Shown: positions 12,542-26,499, counted from the first letter of the stretch. The stretch is DNA of 64,000 bases from Tetrahymena thermophila SB210 (GCF_000189635.1 NW_002476559.1:1736001-1800000); one strand, 5' to 3'. The notes: generated by a model not told the origin, from the letters alone. Made by a program: numbers and translations.

Positions 12542-15283
12542 CAAATTTTACAAAGTTAGTATTGCTTTAATGAAATATGATCAGCTATTGCTTTTTCTAA
12601 TAAATAATAAACACCTATCTTTAACTTTTAAAATCCCTCAATACAAATTCGACCTTATTTTATTTTTTCTAATAAAGATAAATGACAGCTTTAACTCCCT
12701 ATTTTATGTAAATTCCAATTGTATTTCTTAGCCTAATTAGGTATCCTGGGTTCTAAATATTTCCCTTTTTAACTTTACTCTCTTTTTTTTTGCTTTTTAA
12801 TTAAATGCTTGCTTGCTAGTTTGTTTCTTTATTTTTGCTTCTGTATTGTATGCGTTTGTTCTTATTATTTTGATTTATTTATTTATTTAATAATTTTTAC
12901 TATATTTTGTGTATTTCTTAATCAATTTTCCTTTCTTATTTTTTTTATGCCCTCTTTTTAATGAACTGCTTAATTGCTTTATTATCTGTTTTGAAATGTT
13001 ACTTAATATATATACTATTTTGAATGTTATTCTATGAAATCATTATTTGATAAAAATCAAATATAGTAGTAGCAGAAATAATATTCATTAACACTGTTTG
13101 GCTCATTAATCACAAGCTTATCATTTTCATTCTTAGTTATTTTTTCATTCATTTGTTTTTCTTATTTGAGCGAGCACACTATTTATTAATTGATAAATTA
13201 TTTCTAACCAAATTAATTTCTGTGAAAATACACGATACCCAATCAACTGAAACTAATAAAAATAATCACGCAATTAAATCAAAATAGACTTGAAGAAACC
13301 ACAAGTTATAATTTAGTTTTACCCTGAAACATCTTGTTTTAAAATGTTTTTCTAGAAATATTTAAAAGTCTCCAAATAATAAAAGCAAAGAAACTAATAA
13401 TTACAATATAATTTCTATGGTTTTCTTTAATTTCTTTTTACTATCTAGTTAAACTGTTAATTACATTATTGAAATCAATCTATCACTTTAATTATTTACT
13501 CTTTTTACAAAAAAAATTATTGACTCTACTGATTCAAAACTATTTAGAATTACTTCTATTTGTCTCTTTCACGAAATATAAGCAATCAAATGGATGGTTA
13601 TTAAGAAATAGATTTTTATTAAAATACTTTAGACTGAACGAATAAAAAAATGTGATATAAATTAAGTCTAAGAAGTTTAGAACTATTTTTCTTGAAAAAA
13701 TAACATTAAAAAAGAGCTTTAAAATCAAATTTATAAGTAAAAACTATCCATTTCTGATTTGCTAACAAATTATCAGCAATTTTAAATAAAATTTTGCAGT
13801 AAATATTTTATTAATTTAATCATTGACAAGCTGCTATTTAGATTAATAAACAATTTATTTCTTTAAAAATTAACATTCAAATTTAAAAAAATAGATTTAA
13901 AAAATTATTAAAATAATAATTTATTTATCAAAATATTAAATTAAAAACAAATTAATTTATTTTGAGGAATTTTAGTCAATTTAGATATAGTTAAAAATCA
14001 TTTATAATTTAGAAAATTATTTCATTGATTTTGTATCATTTTTTAACAATTGAAAAGTTGAAAATATTCTTAATTTTTTAAATTATCTGTCAAATTAAAT
14101 TGTATTAATTTATTCTTTAAATAAATTTTGATATTTAATTAAATAAAATGAGCATCTTTTATCGAAAACATTAAAATAAAATATGCAAAATGCATTTAAA
14201 AGTAAAATCATAAACCAAATATTAATTTTTTAAGTTTAAATTTATTTTAATTTCATTAAAAAAGAATTTATCAAATTAAATTCACAATTTTTAAAATATA
14301 AAATTTAAATGAAGAAAAGTTTTTTAATTTTAACAAAATAAACCTTAACAAACACGAATAAGAAATATTCTTTAAAAATTTTTATATAAAAATCAAACAA
14401 AGGTAGAGATTTAAATAAACGAATAAAACTAGCTGAATTTAAAATATTGAAAAATTAAATATTTCTTTATTAAATTAATTTTTAAAGTTCTATCTGTCTC
14501 TCTACTATTTCTTTAATTCCTTAATTTATTGATAAAATGTATATTTTGAGATTAAAATAAAAATAAAAATAATAAAAATAAAAATTCTAAACATTTATTT
14601 AGCTTTAACTTTCTAGTTAAATATTTTGTATTTATGTTAATTTATTAAATTTAATATGAAGCCGTTAATATCATTTAAACAATTTCTTCTATTTATTTTT
14701 AAATATTATTAGTTTGTTTTCTTCTTACTATCAATTATAATATGTATTAAGAATTGTTTATTTATTGCATGTAATATTTTCAGCAAGAATAGCTTTATTT
14801 AATATATTTATTTCCTTATTTATTTAATAAATTATCAATCATCTCTTCCTAAATTTATATGATGTCTATCTTTTTCTCCTGAATTCAGATTTTAATTATA
14901 TCTTAGTCCTTTTTAAACAAAATAATATTATTAGTGAGTCAAATTATCCTAGGATCTCCTTTCCTTTTTTCTTGTTTGTTTTGATGATTCTGTTATCTTT
15001 TTTCATATTTGTGTGTCTATTCTTTAATAATATTGATTTATACTGTTGTCATTCTTATAATTTATCTACTTATTTTTTAATAAATTTAATTTAACAATTT
15101 AATAAATAAAAATAATTTTTTTTGTTAAGTTTGAATTATTTAATAGATACACTAATTTATCTCAATTAAAAACTTAATTTTTTAACAAAATAAATGATTT
15201 AATTATCCTATACAATACATAAATATGTTGATTGATTATAATATTTAAGTTATTAAATAATTTAAATGTAATTAATGATCAGC
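12542..15283. other. Divergent intergenic region
   Basis: A/T-rich spacer of about 2.7 kb upstream of the Q/N-rich gene and of the DRC12-like gene. It should contain both promoters. It holds TTTA/TTAA simple repeats. A short antisense open frame at 13540-13728 has low-complexity hydrophobic composition and no coding signature. I see no RNA gene. Confidence 0.6.
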
Positions 15284-15454
15284 ATGGAGTAATTTAGAAA
15301 TATTATAAAGAATGATGAAGAAGTATTTATATTCATGTTAACTAAGCTAGATATGATGGTAAATTACTTTTATTTTTTAATTTATGATTAAATATTATTC
15401 AATAGATTATTTATTTTATCTAAAATATTACTTAAAAAGAGATGAATTTAGTCA
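15284..15454 (+). CDS. Doubtful small open frame upstream of DRC12-like gene
   Basis: An ATG at 15284 opens MEQFRNIIKNDEEVFIFMLTKLDMM, shown here only as a doubtful peptide of about 56 codons ending at a TGA. The first 25 codons have a clearly higher G+C content and normal amino-acid mix, and they end at ATG followed by GTAAAT, which resembles a splice donor. No convincing acceptor or second exon was found, and joining it in frame to the DRC12-like exon 1 does not work. It could be the first exon of a small unrecognised gene, a 5' UTR exon, or chance. Confidence 0.2.
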
Positions 15455-15951
15455 TTTTTTAAAATTTAATGTTTAAGAATTTACATCAAATATAACAATT
15501 GAAAACAGACTTATTTAAATTTATTTTTGATATCATTTAATATTCTTAAAATCTTAAAACATTAATTAATATTTATCAAATTTGTCAAAATTTAATAATT
15601 TCAATCAACAAACAATTAAAAATCTGTTAATTTTTTATTATTTTAGAGGTTTTTTAATTACTTGAATTATAAAAATTGATTGAAAATATTTTATTACTTT
15701 TAAAAAATTCAAAAATAAAATGTTTTTTTTGATGAATAAAGAAAGGAAAAAAAAAATTGTTTGTTTCATTTTAATTAATAAATATATTTATAAATTTATG
15801 GATTTTTGAAAATTTGTTTATTTTTTTCTTTTTCTTACTTGATTCTTTGGTGTTTAAAATATAACTTTTGATCTGATAAAAAATATAAATTGATATTCAT
15901 TCGTTAATAATTTATAGTTGAAAAAAAAGTTAGGAAAAAAAACATAAGGAA

Positions 15952-17233
15952 ATGTCTAAGAAATCTGGTAAATAAGAATGCAAATTTAAAAAAAAACAAT
16001 AATTAGATGGATAAAATGTGAGACTAAGGTCTAATCTATTTGTTTTTAATTTTATAGGTAAGGGAAAGGGTAAAAATGACGGAGATGAGCTAGGAGCAGA
16101 AAAGGAATAAGTTTTGCGTACTAAAGTTGAATCACTGATTTAGAGATTAGGTATGTAGATTAGCAATATTATTTTATTAGACTATAAACGCTTTAACAGA
16201 TTGAAATATTCTTTTATTTATTCTTAAAAGGTCATGAATAAGAAAGAGCAGATAGAGCTAAAGCTGCAGAAAACGAATTAAGAGCAAGATTATTTGATTT
16301 GGATAAAGATTTTAAAAATGAAAAAGATAGACTTTTTTCAATTACGTAAATATTACAAACAAAACATTTATTAAAATAATTTATTATTCTTTTCTATCAT
16401 GATTGCTTTTTAGCTGATTATTTTTAGCAGATAACATATTGGGTTTAATTTTTAAGGACAAAAAGATTTATTTTTTTTGTTTTAATTTAATATAGTTCAG
16501 ATATGACAAGACAATATAAATAAATGCAAGATGAACTTTTAAATCAAGTCAATGACTTAAACAAAACAGTTATTGAAAAAGATGAAGAAATAAGTAAAAA
16601 ATAAATGAATTAAATGCTATTGATTTAAAATCATTTTTTATTAAAAATAATTTGCATTTACTAAATTTGCAACAACAAAAAAAAAATAAATTTTAACAAC
16701 AAATTTATTTGAGATAACTTTGTAAGTTGAAATAAATATTTTAAACAAACAGAGAAAAAAGATTAACAAATTTAAGATATGACTAAAGATTATGAATACA
16801 AACTCAAGAAAAAAGATGATGAAATATAAGATTTGAAGAGAAAGATAGAGGAAATGTCTGCAGAATTCGCTAAGATGCTTAAGGTAATAAATATCTAAAA
16901 ATTATTACAAATTAATTAGCTCATAAAAGCAAATAAGAATAAGTGAATGAATAAATGATCAATAAATTTAAAAAATAATTTAAAGCAAACAATAAAAAAT
17001 ATTTTTAAAAAATTTTTATACTATTTAAAAATAATTTCAAATAGTTTTTAAGGCTAAAAAATAAAAAAATAATTATAAATTTATTTACTTATTGTTAATC
17101 TTTTTAAAAAATAAAATAACAGGATACTCTTGACAAAATGCAAGAAAGAATTGAAATGGTTCAATGGGACTCTGATACTGATCCTCAAATGATGAAAAGG
17201 TTAAAAGATATGACTGGGCTTTCAAACAACTGA
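15952..17233 (+). CDS. DRC12: Coiled-coil protein resembling dynein regulatory complex subunit 12 (CCDC153)
   Basis: Six exons (15952-15967, 16058-16150, 16231-16345, 16496-16593, 16753-16883, 17123-17233) join in frame to 187 residues, close to the roughly 200 of CCDC153/DRC12. In other organisms that protein is part of the nexin-dynein regulatory complex on the ciliary axoneme. The product starts with a Lys/Gly-rich tail (MSKKSGKGKGKND) and is then nearly all charged coiled coil. As I remember CCDC153, similar landmarks occur in the same order: ADRAKAAENELRARL, then SDMTRQYKQMQDEL, then a segment ending EMSAEFAKMLKDTLDKMQER and a short non-coiled tail. The five introns are 90, 80, 150, 159 and 239 nt, all GT..AG. 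The coding region is unusually intron-dense for its size. The identification rests on the order and wording of coiled-coil segments, so another axonemal coiled-coil protein is possible. Confidence 0.7.
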
Positions 17234-19021
17234 GAAAAATGAATGAAAATAAAACATTTTAACATTTAATTTGAAACATGGCATGCATACAAACAGATAA
17301 CTAAATAAATAAAGAAATAATAAACAAATAATACATAAATAAATATCATAATTAACACAAACAAAAGAATTTATCATTCAAAAAATAAATTAAAAAAAAA
17401 ATAACTGGGACTTTCTTCTTTTTGTTAGAAAATTCGTCACACAATTAAAATTTGATTAAAAAAAAATAAGTTGAAAAATAAATAGTGACTGACCTACCCA
17501 CTGATATATGAATGAATAAATCATACATAAATAAAGTAGAGTAATTAAATTTATTAAGAATAGATTTAAATAAATTGTGTGTTTGTTATATGTTTTTAAA
17601 TTAAATTCTTCTATAAAATTATTAAAATCCTCATATTAAATAAATTAAATTCATTTTATATAGCGATATTCTCAAATTGTTTTGTTATTTATTTTTATTG
17701 GATTTTTTGCAAAAATTTGATCATGAAAATTTAGATTTAATTGAATTAATTAATGATACAAAATTTAATTTGCTTAGAAAATATTGATTTATGAAAAAAA
17801 TAATCAAAAATAAATTAAATTTCGATTAATTTTGTTAGAAGCTCAAATTTAAAGGAAATTAATAAATTAATTCATTCATAAATAGATTGATAATTAGATA
17901 AAAAAAATAGGGGTATGTATGTTTAGTAAAGAGAAGATTGATTTTTTTAATTAATTTTACTTGAATAATTTATATATATATATATAGGCTCAGATATGAA
18001 TAGAAATTATTTAGATTCTATTCGGAGATAATGAAATTAAATTAATTCCAAATTACATTTCTTGATGAATAAGCAATTTTAATAAATGTAAAGACTCTAC
18101 TCATTATTTTAATAGATAAAATCGCTATTATTTTATTGCTTTATCTTACTCTTAAAACACATTTTTAAATATTTTCAGATAATTGCAATTATAGACAAAA
18201 TTTATCCAAATTTGCTTTGTTGTATGTATTAACGTTATTTTTAACTTTTTAATTTTTTTTTCTTATAATTTTAAAATAACGCAAATAACATCTATTTATC
18301 TATTTGTTAGTTTTATTTTTTTAAGTTTCGAGGTATCTTAGATTAGTTTATTTATACAAAAACATGCAAGCAAAATGTCAACTTAGCAAATAGATAAAAT
18401 ATTTTTCATATAACACTTAAGACACGTTTATTAAGCTTACCGCGCTAAGTATTCATAAATACTGAAAAGAATTCATTTAAACGTAATTCAAAATAATGAT
18501 TATGATGCTGATAATGATAATAATGATAATTGAATGATCACAGCTCTTGCTATCTAACTAAGACAAATCCAAAAATATATTTTGTAAGTAAATATCAGAA
18601 CTATTTAAGATAGAGTTTAAAAAGTAAAATGCAAATTTAAGACCTTTGCGGAAATGGACTTGGTATTAAAAATGAATTATTTAGATAGAAAAATAATGGA
18701 TTGTGAGGAGTGAATGCGATACTTACTTCGTTGAAAATAGGTTTTTATATGCCAAAATTTCTGAACAATAATTATTAGATGTTTATATTAAGGCAGAGAA
18801 GATTTTATTACTTTTGAAAAATTAGGTGCGAGAATTAAAGAGATTTAATAATTATTTAGTGAATTAATGTGATTTAAAACTACAAACAAATATATATAAT
18901 TGAATGAATAAATATATCTTTAGATCTATTTATTAATCAATCAATCTACTGATTGAACCTTAAAAACAAATTCTGATTAAGAAATAATTAAAATTAGTTA
19001 TTTGTTTGTCAATTAATGAAT

Positions 19022-19048
19022 AAAAGAAAGAAAGAAAGAAAGAAAGAA
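19022..19048. repeat. (AAAG)n microsatellite
   Basis: About six to seven uninterrupted AAAG units in an intergenic spacer. Confidence 0.9.
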
Positions 19049-21255
19049 ATAATGCTTTGTCTTTATTTGTTTTTTACAAGTGATTTATTTATTCTATTGA
19101 TTTTTATATATAAAATTAAGGCCTTTATTTTTTTACTATTTTTTGTTTGCCCTAATTTTGTTTTGATTTATTTTGTTCACTTGTTTTTGATTTGATTAAT
19201 TTTTTTTTAATTAATTAATTAATTGATTGATATATTTAACTAACCTTATTACTTATACAATTTAATATTTAATATTTGAATGTATATAAGTAATATCAAT
19301 GCATTTCACATGAAAATTAATTGCTAAGTATTTATTTGTTTTCCTTTAGTTTATTTATTTATTTGTTTATTTAATTGTTTTCAGCTAATTCACTGCTTCT
19401 TTCTTTCTTTCTTAGTTTGTTTGTTTGTTTATTTGTTTATTTATTATTTGATAGATAGATAGATTGAAATGTTATTATGATTTCTATAATATTGAAATTA
19501 CTTTTATTTATTAAATAGTAGTTTGCGAGGTTTATTGCTTTTGCTCATTGTTGTCACCGCAGTTGGCTCTCTTGTGAAGCTCCTCCAACCGAGCAATCAA
19601 TATATCAATCAATTAAACAAACATATAAAATTTTTAGGTGTTTGTGTGTTTTCCACCTTTTTATTTTACTTTTTCATTAACTATTTTCTCTTTTATCCAT
19701 TTTAAACTTATACCATCTTATTTATTTCATTAATGATGTTTCACAATTTTATTTTGCTTTTTATCTTATTTCTTCTTCATCTTCATTTATCTCTCTGTAT
19801 GTATGCATGTCTCTATGTTTGAGTGTATGTTAATCTATCTTTCTATCCATTTTTCAAACGAACTAATATAAAAATCTTAAAGCTCTCTGATCTGACTCAT
19901 CATTTTTTTGTTTTTTCTTAAAATCACGTTCTACTGCTTTTTGTTTCATCTTTGTGCTCCAATTTTTTAAAAAATATCCCATTGTTTCTCTTTTTTTAAA
20001 AATTAATTTTTGTTTAGCTCATTTTTCCTCACATTTTTTATTTTTTATTTTTTAATTTTTTTCCTCCATCTCCTTGTATTTTTTTTTCTCGCTTTAATTT
20101 TTCATAAATTTGGTTTTCTTCATTTTTTCCTCTGCTTCATATTTTCAGCAGACTTTTTTATAAAAATAGTTTTTGATTTTTTTCTTTTACCATCTTGTGA
20201 ATGAATATTGAGCGAATGCTTGATCATTCATTTTCTTGATTCTAGTATATTTTTTAATTTGAGGAAAAAGCTTATTTCATTTATGATTATTTGTTAATTT
20301 AAAATTTTTCTTCCTTTCATATTTTAAATATTTTTTTCTTCTCAGCCTCTTTCCATCCATTGTCTAAATTCACTTAAAAAATACTTCTATCTTTATAAAC
20401 TTTTAATTTATTTTCAATTAATCCATATTTAGTTTTATTTAAATTCCATTGACAGATTACAATAAAATTCTTTGTTTTTTAAAATTAGAGTAGTCATTCC
20501 ACCCACAAACAATCATCCATTTTTTAAATTTTCAGCAGTTATTAAAGATTTTTTGACATTCTGCATTGAGTTCATTTATCTGAAAAGCCAAGATAGATAG
20601 TATTTTATTTATATTAAAAGAGTTCATTAATTCTTGTAATTTATACTTTCAGATTAATGAAAGAAATAGATAAAAACGCTTAAAAATATGGCTAATACTC
20701 AACATCAAATTCTGTAGATTAAATAGACAACTGAGCAGAAAAATAGAAGTAAAATAATATCCCCTTTTTCAATATTGCTGAGGGTTAAAAACTTATTATT
20801 TTCAGCCTAAATAGGATCGAAATGAATGAAATCTATTCCTTTATTTGATAGCATTAATTGAATATAAATATATAGCATCTTACTCTAATCAATAAAGTTC
20901 TTAATTTTTTTCAAGATTTTGTATTTCCCTACGGGTTATTATGAAACGCACATCCACCCTAAAAGCTAGCTTACCTGAGCATAAAAACTAAACAAAAAAA
21001 CATGTAAAAGAGTAAAAAATTTTCTTTTTGCATAAAAAAATACCCTCCTAATTTCTTCCTTACCATTTTCTCTTAGAAGTGTCGAATTAAAACAATTTAG
21101 ACTTTTCTTCTCTTTTGTTGCTTTCGATCTCTTAAATAAAAATCTTTTGTATCTATGTTAGGGTCTAACTAAAATGGAGCATTTTTGTAATAGTAGCAGT
21201 AGAATTTTTTATAAAATAAAATGATAAAATCACAATGAAGGAGAAAGCTCTCAAA

Positions 21256-21670
21256 ATGAAATTTGAGGCCATTTTGAAAAAAAAATTATAACATTTATAG
21301 AAATTCTATTATAAAAGCAGACAAACATAAAATTTAGTATTTGCGTCTCTAAATTTAAATAGATTTGATTTGAAAATGTGATTAATTTTGAAAAGATATC
21401 AGCAGCAAGCAGAACAATTAAATAAATGCATGTTTGAACCAATAAGTCAAAAATTACAGCAGTACAGTTTTTTAGAATTAAAAAGATTAAATCAGAAATT
21501 TTAAATTCGCAATTAGTCAGTATGAGCAAATCTCTTATAAAAATGGATATCATCTTGGTTAATAAACACAACAGAGAGAAAATTGGAAATGATTATTTGA
21601 AATAAAGATGAGATTAAGCTCAAATATTTTGAAAAGTATTTCAATAAGATAAAGGAAAAAAAGGTCGGAC
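21256..21670 (+). pseudogene. Possible gene remnant with broken frame
   Basis: Three neighbouring plus-strand segments have protein-like composition but lie in different frames with intervening TGA codons. One starts MKFEAILKKKLQHLQ at 21256. The second contains RYQQQAEQLNKCMFEPISQK at about 21395-21455. The third starts MSKSLIKMDIILVNK at about 21521. No set of plausible GT..AG introns that I tried joins them. It could be a decayed gene, a gene with introns I failed to place, or chance in A/T-rich DNA. No family was recognised. Confidence 0.15.
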
Positions 21671-22179
21671 TAACTTAAAAATAAATAAATATATGAAAGA
21701 GGTAAGTAAGTAATTTAATCAATTAAAATATTCAAAATTTTAAAAATTGATAAACTGAAGAAAGTATGAAAGTAGGGAGGGGTGCTTAATTATTTATTAA
21801 TTATGAGGAAAAAAAGATTTATTTTTGTTTAGGGAAAATGATTTAGAAGGAATAGACTATTAAAAATAAACAAGCTGTATTAATGATTTTAATCACTTTC
21901 AAATCATCAGTTTAGGTTAACTAAAAAATAAGAGAGTATGTTTGCATATATGTATGTCTAGAAGAAATTAACAATTGCTTCTTCTCTCTATGTTTTTTAT
22001 TTATTGTTTTTTTTAGTGTGTATATTTGTAAATATGTTGTAGTCTGCCTATCTATTCAAAATGAAATATGAGCGAAATAATATTTTTTAATTTTTATGCA
22101 ATGGTTGTTCGTGATATTCTTAAAAATTTACTTTTTTTATTCAAAGTTAAATTTAAATGAATGGACATATAAATTTATG

Positions 22180-23229
22180 AAGTCTTTTTCTATCTATCAA
22201 TTAAACAATCTATTTATTACAAATGCATGTCTTTTGACAAATTAACCCACAATAAAATGGGGTTTAACTAGGTTAACTAATTTGCTACTATCAAATTATT
22301 AAGAAAAATGAGAGCGGAAGTCTGAATTTTAAATTCAATTTTTCTATCTTTTACTATTTAAAATACCCATCTTATATAGATGATAGGGACATAAATAGGT
22401 AGGTAGGCTTATATAACAATGTAGTTTCAGCAATGAAAAGGGGGCTATCAAGAAAAAAATCTAAAAGATTTTGCTAATAGGAATTATTATAACTTTAACC
22501 AATTTAATGAAGAAATGGATTGAGGTTTAAACATTAAGAATACAATGAATGTCGATATATTTATTTTTGTATTGTGAGTGATAAAAAAAGAATTCTTGAC
22601 TTATGAATAAACAAATTAACCTGTAGGTCTAGTCTAATCTAGTCTGGTATGGTCTTGTTTATTTGATATGGTGGGGGTGGGGAGAAACAAATATCAAAAA
22701 AAATAAAGAAAGTGGAAGTTAGTTAGTTAGTTATTTATTTAGGTGTTTTGTTTTTTAGCTGATATATTTTTTTAGTTTGTTATCGAGTAATGAGGAGTAC
22801 AATCTAACTAGCAAACTAACTTAGTAAATAAAGAAATTAATTAATTAGTATTCAGTAAATAAGGATGAGGGAGATGCGAGGGAGGTTGGGGTTGAGAAAT
22901 TGGTAGTTGGATGGATGAATGATGGATGAGGTAGGTAAATGAGAATGGTGGTTAATAAAAATATACATACAGCTTGATTACTATGGAAAGAAACAAGAAT
23001 ATTAATTATCGACAGCACTTTAAGTATATATTTTTGATTAACTTACGTAATTGGAATAGAAATGGTGATTCCTTTGCTATAAACACTCTTTTTTTAGAAA
23101 ATAAGAATATAATATTTTTCAAAACAAAACAAAATTAAATTAAAAAAAAATTTAATCAAAAAAAAAAACCTCAAAGTTTTTTGAAAAAAGCAATTAAAAA
23201 AATAATTTTCACACAAAACAGTAACAAAA
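22180..23229 (+). repeat. Upstream block of duplication unit 1 (H3.3 promoter region)
   Basis: This roughly 1-kb block is closely matched by 32600-33573 upstream of the second H3 gene, with substitutions and small indels. It includes shared landmarks such as TTAAGAAAAATGAGAG, the TAGGTAGGTAGGCTT run, a GGGGTGGGGAGAAA motif, TTAGTTAGTTAGTTATTTA and GACAGCACTTTAAG close to the gene. It must contain the H3.3 promoter and 5' UTR. The last stretch before the ATG is A-rich. No intron in the 5' UTR is evident. Confidence 0.85.
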
Positions 23230-23640
<411 letters not shown>

Positions 23641-23710
23641 GAGCTCTCTCTAATAATTAACTTAATATATAATACACACATATAATATAATGTTTTCTTA
23701 TTATGGGAAT
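23641..23710 (+). other. H3.3 3' UTR block identical to the H3.4 one
   Basis: Seventy bases directly after the stop codon are identical to 33985-34054 after the second H3 gene. Divergence is abrupt immediately afterwards. In DNA this A/T-rich, perfect identity suggests recent conversion or selection on a 3'-end signal. No metazoan-type histone stem-loop is visible. Confidence 0.85.
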
Positions 23711-26427
23711 GCAGCTTGCATCTTGATGCTTTTTACTCTCTTTGATTATAAATAAACTTCATTGATTCATACGGATACATAAAATCATACTCTATATCAA
23801 GTACTTTATTCACTCATTCATTGATGAGTGAGTGAATGAATGAAAAAACATGGGTGGTTGATTAACTTATTAATTAATTTAATATAAAGACTGCATATAT
23901 GCCAATCAACATGCATACATGCATGAAATGTAATTAATTGGTCCTGACAAATAAATTATGTATAAATAAATAAATAAAACTATTAAAACGCATTGAGCCA
24001 AAAACAGCTTGCATACTGCATCTTCCAATTACTTGTTTCATACACTCTTATATAAATTTAAATTAGTGGTATCAAATCACATAAAATATATATAAATATA
24101 TATTATGTATAATCTTAATTTTATTGCTAATCATCTCTTTCAATTGAAAAAGCTTATCCAAAAAATTCAATCAAACATATTTAATTCCTTCATTCATTCA
24201 TTAACATATATTTAATCCTTCTCATCTAATTTTTACATTCTATTTTATCATTATTACTTCTTATTAATTTAAATAAATTCCCCCTTTTTAATTTAAATGT
24301 AATATAAATAGAAAGACAACCAGACAGACAGATACACAAGCAAACAAATAATTTTCAATTTTAATATCAATAATTTAATTTCTTCTCTTTGATATTAAGC
24401 AACATAATCTCATTGTTTTTTCTTTCTTATTTATCTCTCTTTCTCAAAATCCATCATACACATACTCATTCATGAGCATATTAACTAACTAGCTAGTTAG
24501 CTAATTAACTAATTAACTAAAAATAGGAATATCCAATTTTTGAATTTACTATTAAAAATAGCCTTTTATTAGATTTTTTGCTTTTAGTAATTACTCTTCC
24601 CTTTCGTGTTATTGCTCACAATCAATCAAACAAAGCGATAAAAATATATTTTTAGCTACTTAGATAAGCAATAAATTTATTAATTCTTTTTTAACACTTA
24701 ATATAATTAGCTCTCCTGCATCTCAATCTCAACCTAAATCACTTATCTCTATGAATTAATCTTATATCATAAAATTACTTAAATTTAAGCATCATGAATT
24801 ACCTTTCTTGAACAATTTCAAAAACCTTAGTTACACAAAATGATTACGAATTCTGAAAATTTACAAAATGAATATTTCAGTTTTTTTCAAGCAAAAAAAA
24901 ATAAAAAAAAATACAATTACAAATTAATATTGTGACTCAATTATCTAAAAACGAATTAAACTAGCCTTTGCATGAAAATAGATAATTCATATTCTGAAAT
25001 TATCCCTTATTTCTAGGATGGTGAACTATTTATTTTATATAGATGAAATCTAATTATTACTATTTTAAATTACAAATTTCCCCGCCTATCCTAATTTTTA
25101 AAAACATAATTTTATTGAAAGAGTAAATTGCTATCTATATATATATATTTCTTTATCTATTTTAAACATGCAAAAATGATAAATGAAGCTTTCTAAATAG
25201 CAAAAGTTCCCTTAAGCTTGTTCAAATACTTTACACATTCAATTATTTTCATTGATTAAAAATAAATTTATTTAAAATTGCTGCAAAGCTCATGTTTCTT
25301 ATCATCATTTCATCAAGTATCAATCTAACTCCAAAAAGAAAGAAAGAAAAAATAGATGATATTATTATCAGTAAAATGCATTCTAGTTGTTTGTCTCATT
25401 AATCATTTCTTTTTATCTGGCTATTAGATAAAACAAATGACAAATAAATACTTCTTTAGAGTGATGCTTGTTTACTCATAGTTAAATTAATTAATTGTCT
25501 GATTTTTATTAGCCATTTAATATCCTTATCCTTTAATTTAAAAATCTTCAGAATTAGAAATAGTTAAGGCATTTTATTATCCATTAGTTTTAAGTGCTTT
25601 GTATATTTGTAATAGATTATTATTTCCCTTTTAATAAGATAGATTTTGGAAAATTGATGACATATATTATGTTTAGAAATAAATTACCTGCTAATATTTT
25701 AATAAGAAATATATCTTTACTCATATACTTATTATATCATAAAAAGAATACTTTATTTATTTAAAATAAATTTAAAATTCAACTTCCTCTCTGTTCTAAA
25801 ATAGCTTCCTTAAGCTCTGCATTTGATTTCTTTCTGAAATTAAAACTTTGTATTAATTTTATTAAATTCAAAGAAGAAGTACATATATATTATCTACTTA
25901 TATCTTCTACTTTCTAAACCCCCTCGAATGGTTTATTTATTTGTTCGTTAGTTATAAAATACTTCTCATTTTCCAATAAATCTTTAAAAAAAATATAAAG
26001 ACAGTTTTTCATTCCTTTAAAATAGAATTGAATTGAATTGAATTCAAATTAAATTCAAATTCAATTAACAAAAGGTATTTAGGAGAAGTCTGCAAATTAG
26101 TTATTTTTCTTTTTTTGCTTTCTTGGAAAAGTTTATTCAGACATCCATAAATAAAAAAGAATGATTGCGTTGTCATCATTATATGAAATACGATGAAACC
26201 TCCATTAATTTAACTCTATGTCTGATAGATATTTACAAAAAAAGCCAAATATTTGCAGTTTAATAATTAGTTTTTTTAGAAAAATTTAAAAGACTATTAA
26301 ATAATTCATATAAATAAATTTACTCGTATTTTAGTTTATTTAATATTAAACAAGCAAGCAGTGGATATTATTGCTTTTATTTTGAATAGCTTTCTTTATT
26401 AATTTATATTTATTCGTTTTACTTAGC

Positions 26428-26499
26428 AAGATTATCTATGCCTTTATTAAGAAGATTATCTATGCTTTTATTAAGAAGATTATCTATGCTTTTATTAAG
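26428..26499. repeat. Three tandem 24-bp repeats
   Basis: Three adjacent copies of a 24-bp unit beginning AAGATTATCTATGC and ending TTTATTAAG lie at 26428-26451, 26452-26475 and 26476-26499. Copies 2 and 3 are identical and copy 1 differs by one base. A fourth copy breaks off after its first bases. It is not in a recognisable gene. Confidence 0.9.

Larger units (their letters stand above)
17234..22179. other. Long spacer, no confident gene
   Basis: About 4.9 kb between the DRC12-like gene and the duplicated histone block. It contains simple repeats: a TA run near 17972-17985, (AAAG)n at 19022-19048, (TTAA)n near 19208-19222, and many TTTG/TTTA runs around 19330-19450. Around 21250-21670 the plus strand has several short coding-looking segments in different frames, and the minus strand has a 106-codon stop-free frame. 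Neither could be assembled into a gene. The two short ORFs at 19523 and 20010 look like chance low-complexity frames. Confidence 0.55.

Noticed and set aside
21251..21571. 106-residue minus-strand hydrophobic frame
   Set aside because: It begins at TTG rather than ATG, its first ATG is at 21553, it has no Gln codons of the reassigned type, and its opposite strand looks at least as coding-like. Not supported as a gene.
22885..22896. Internal telomere or chromosome breakage site
   Set aside because: Only one and a half telomere-like units are present, and I did not see the 15-bp chromosome breakage sequence in this window.
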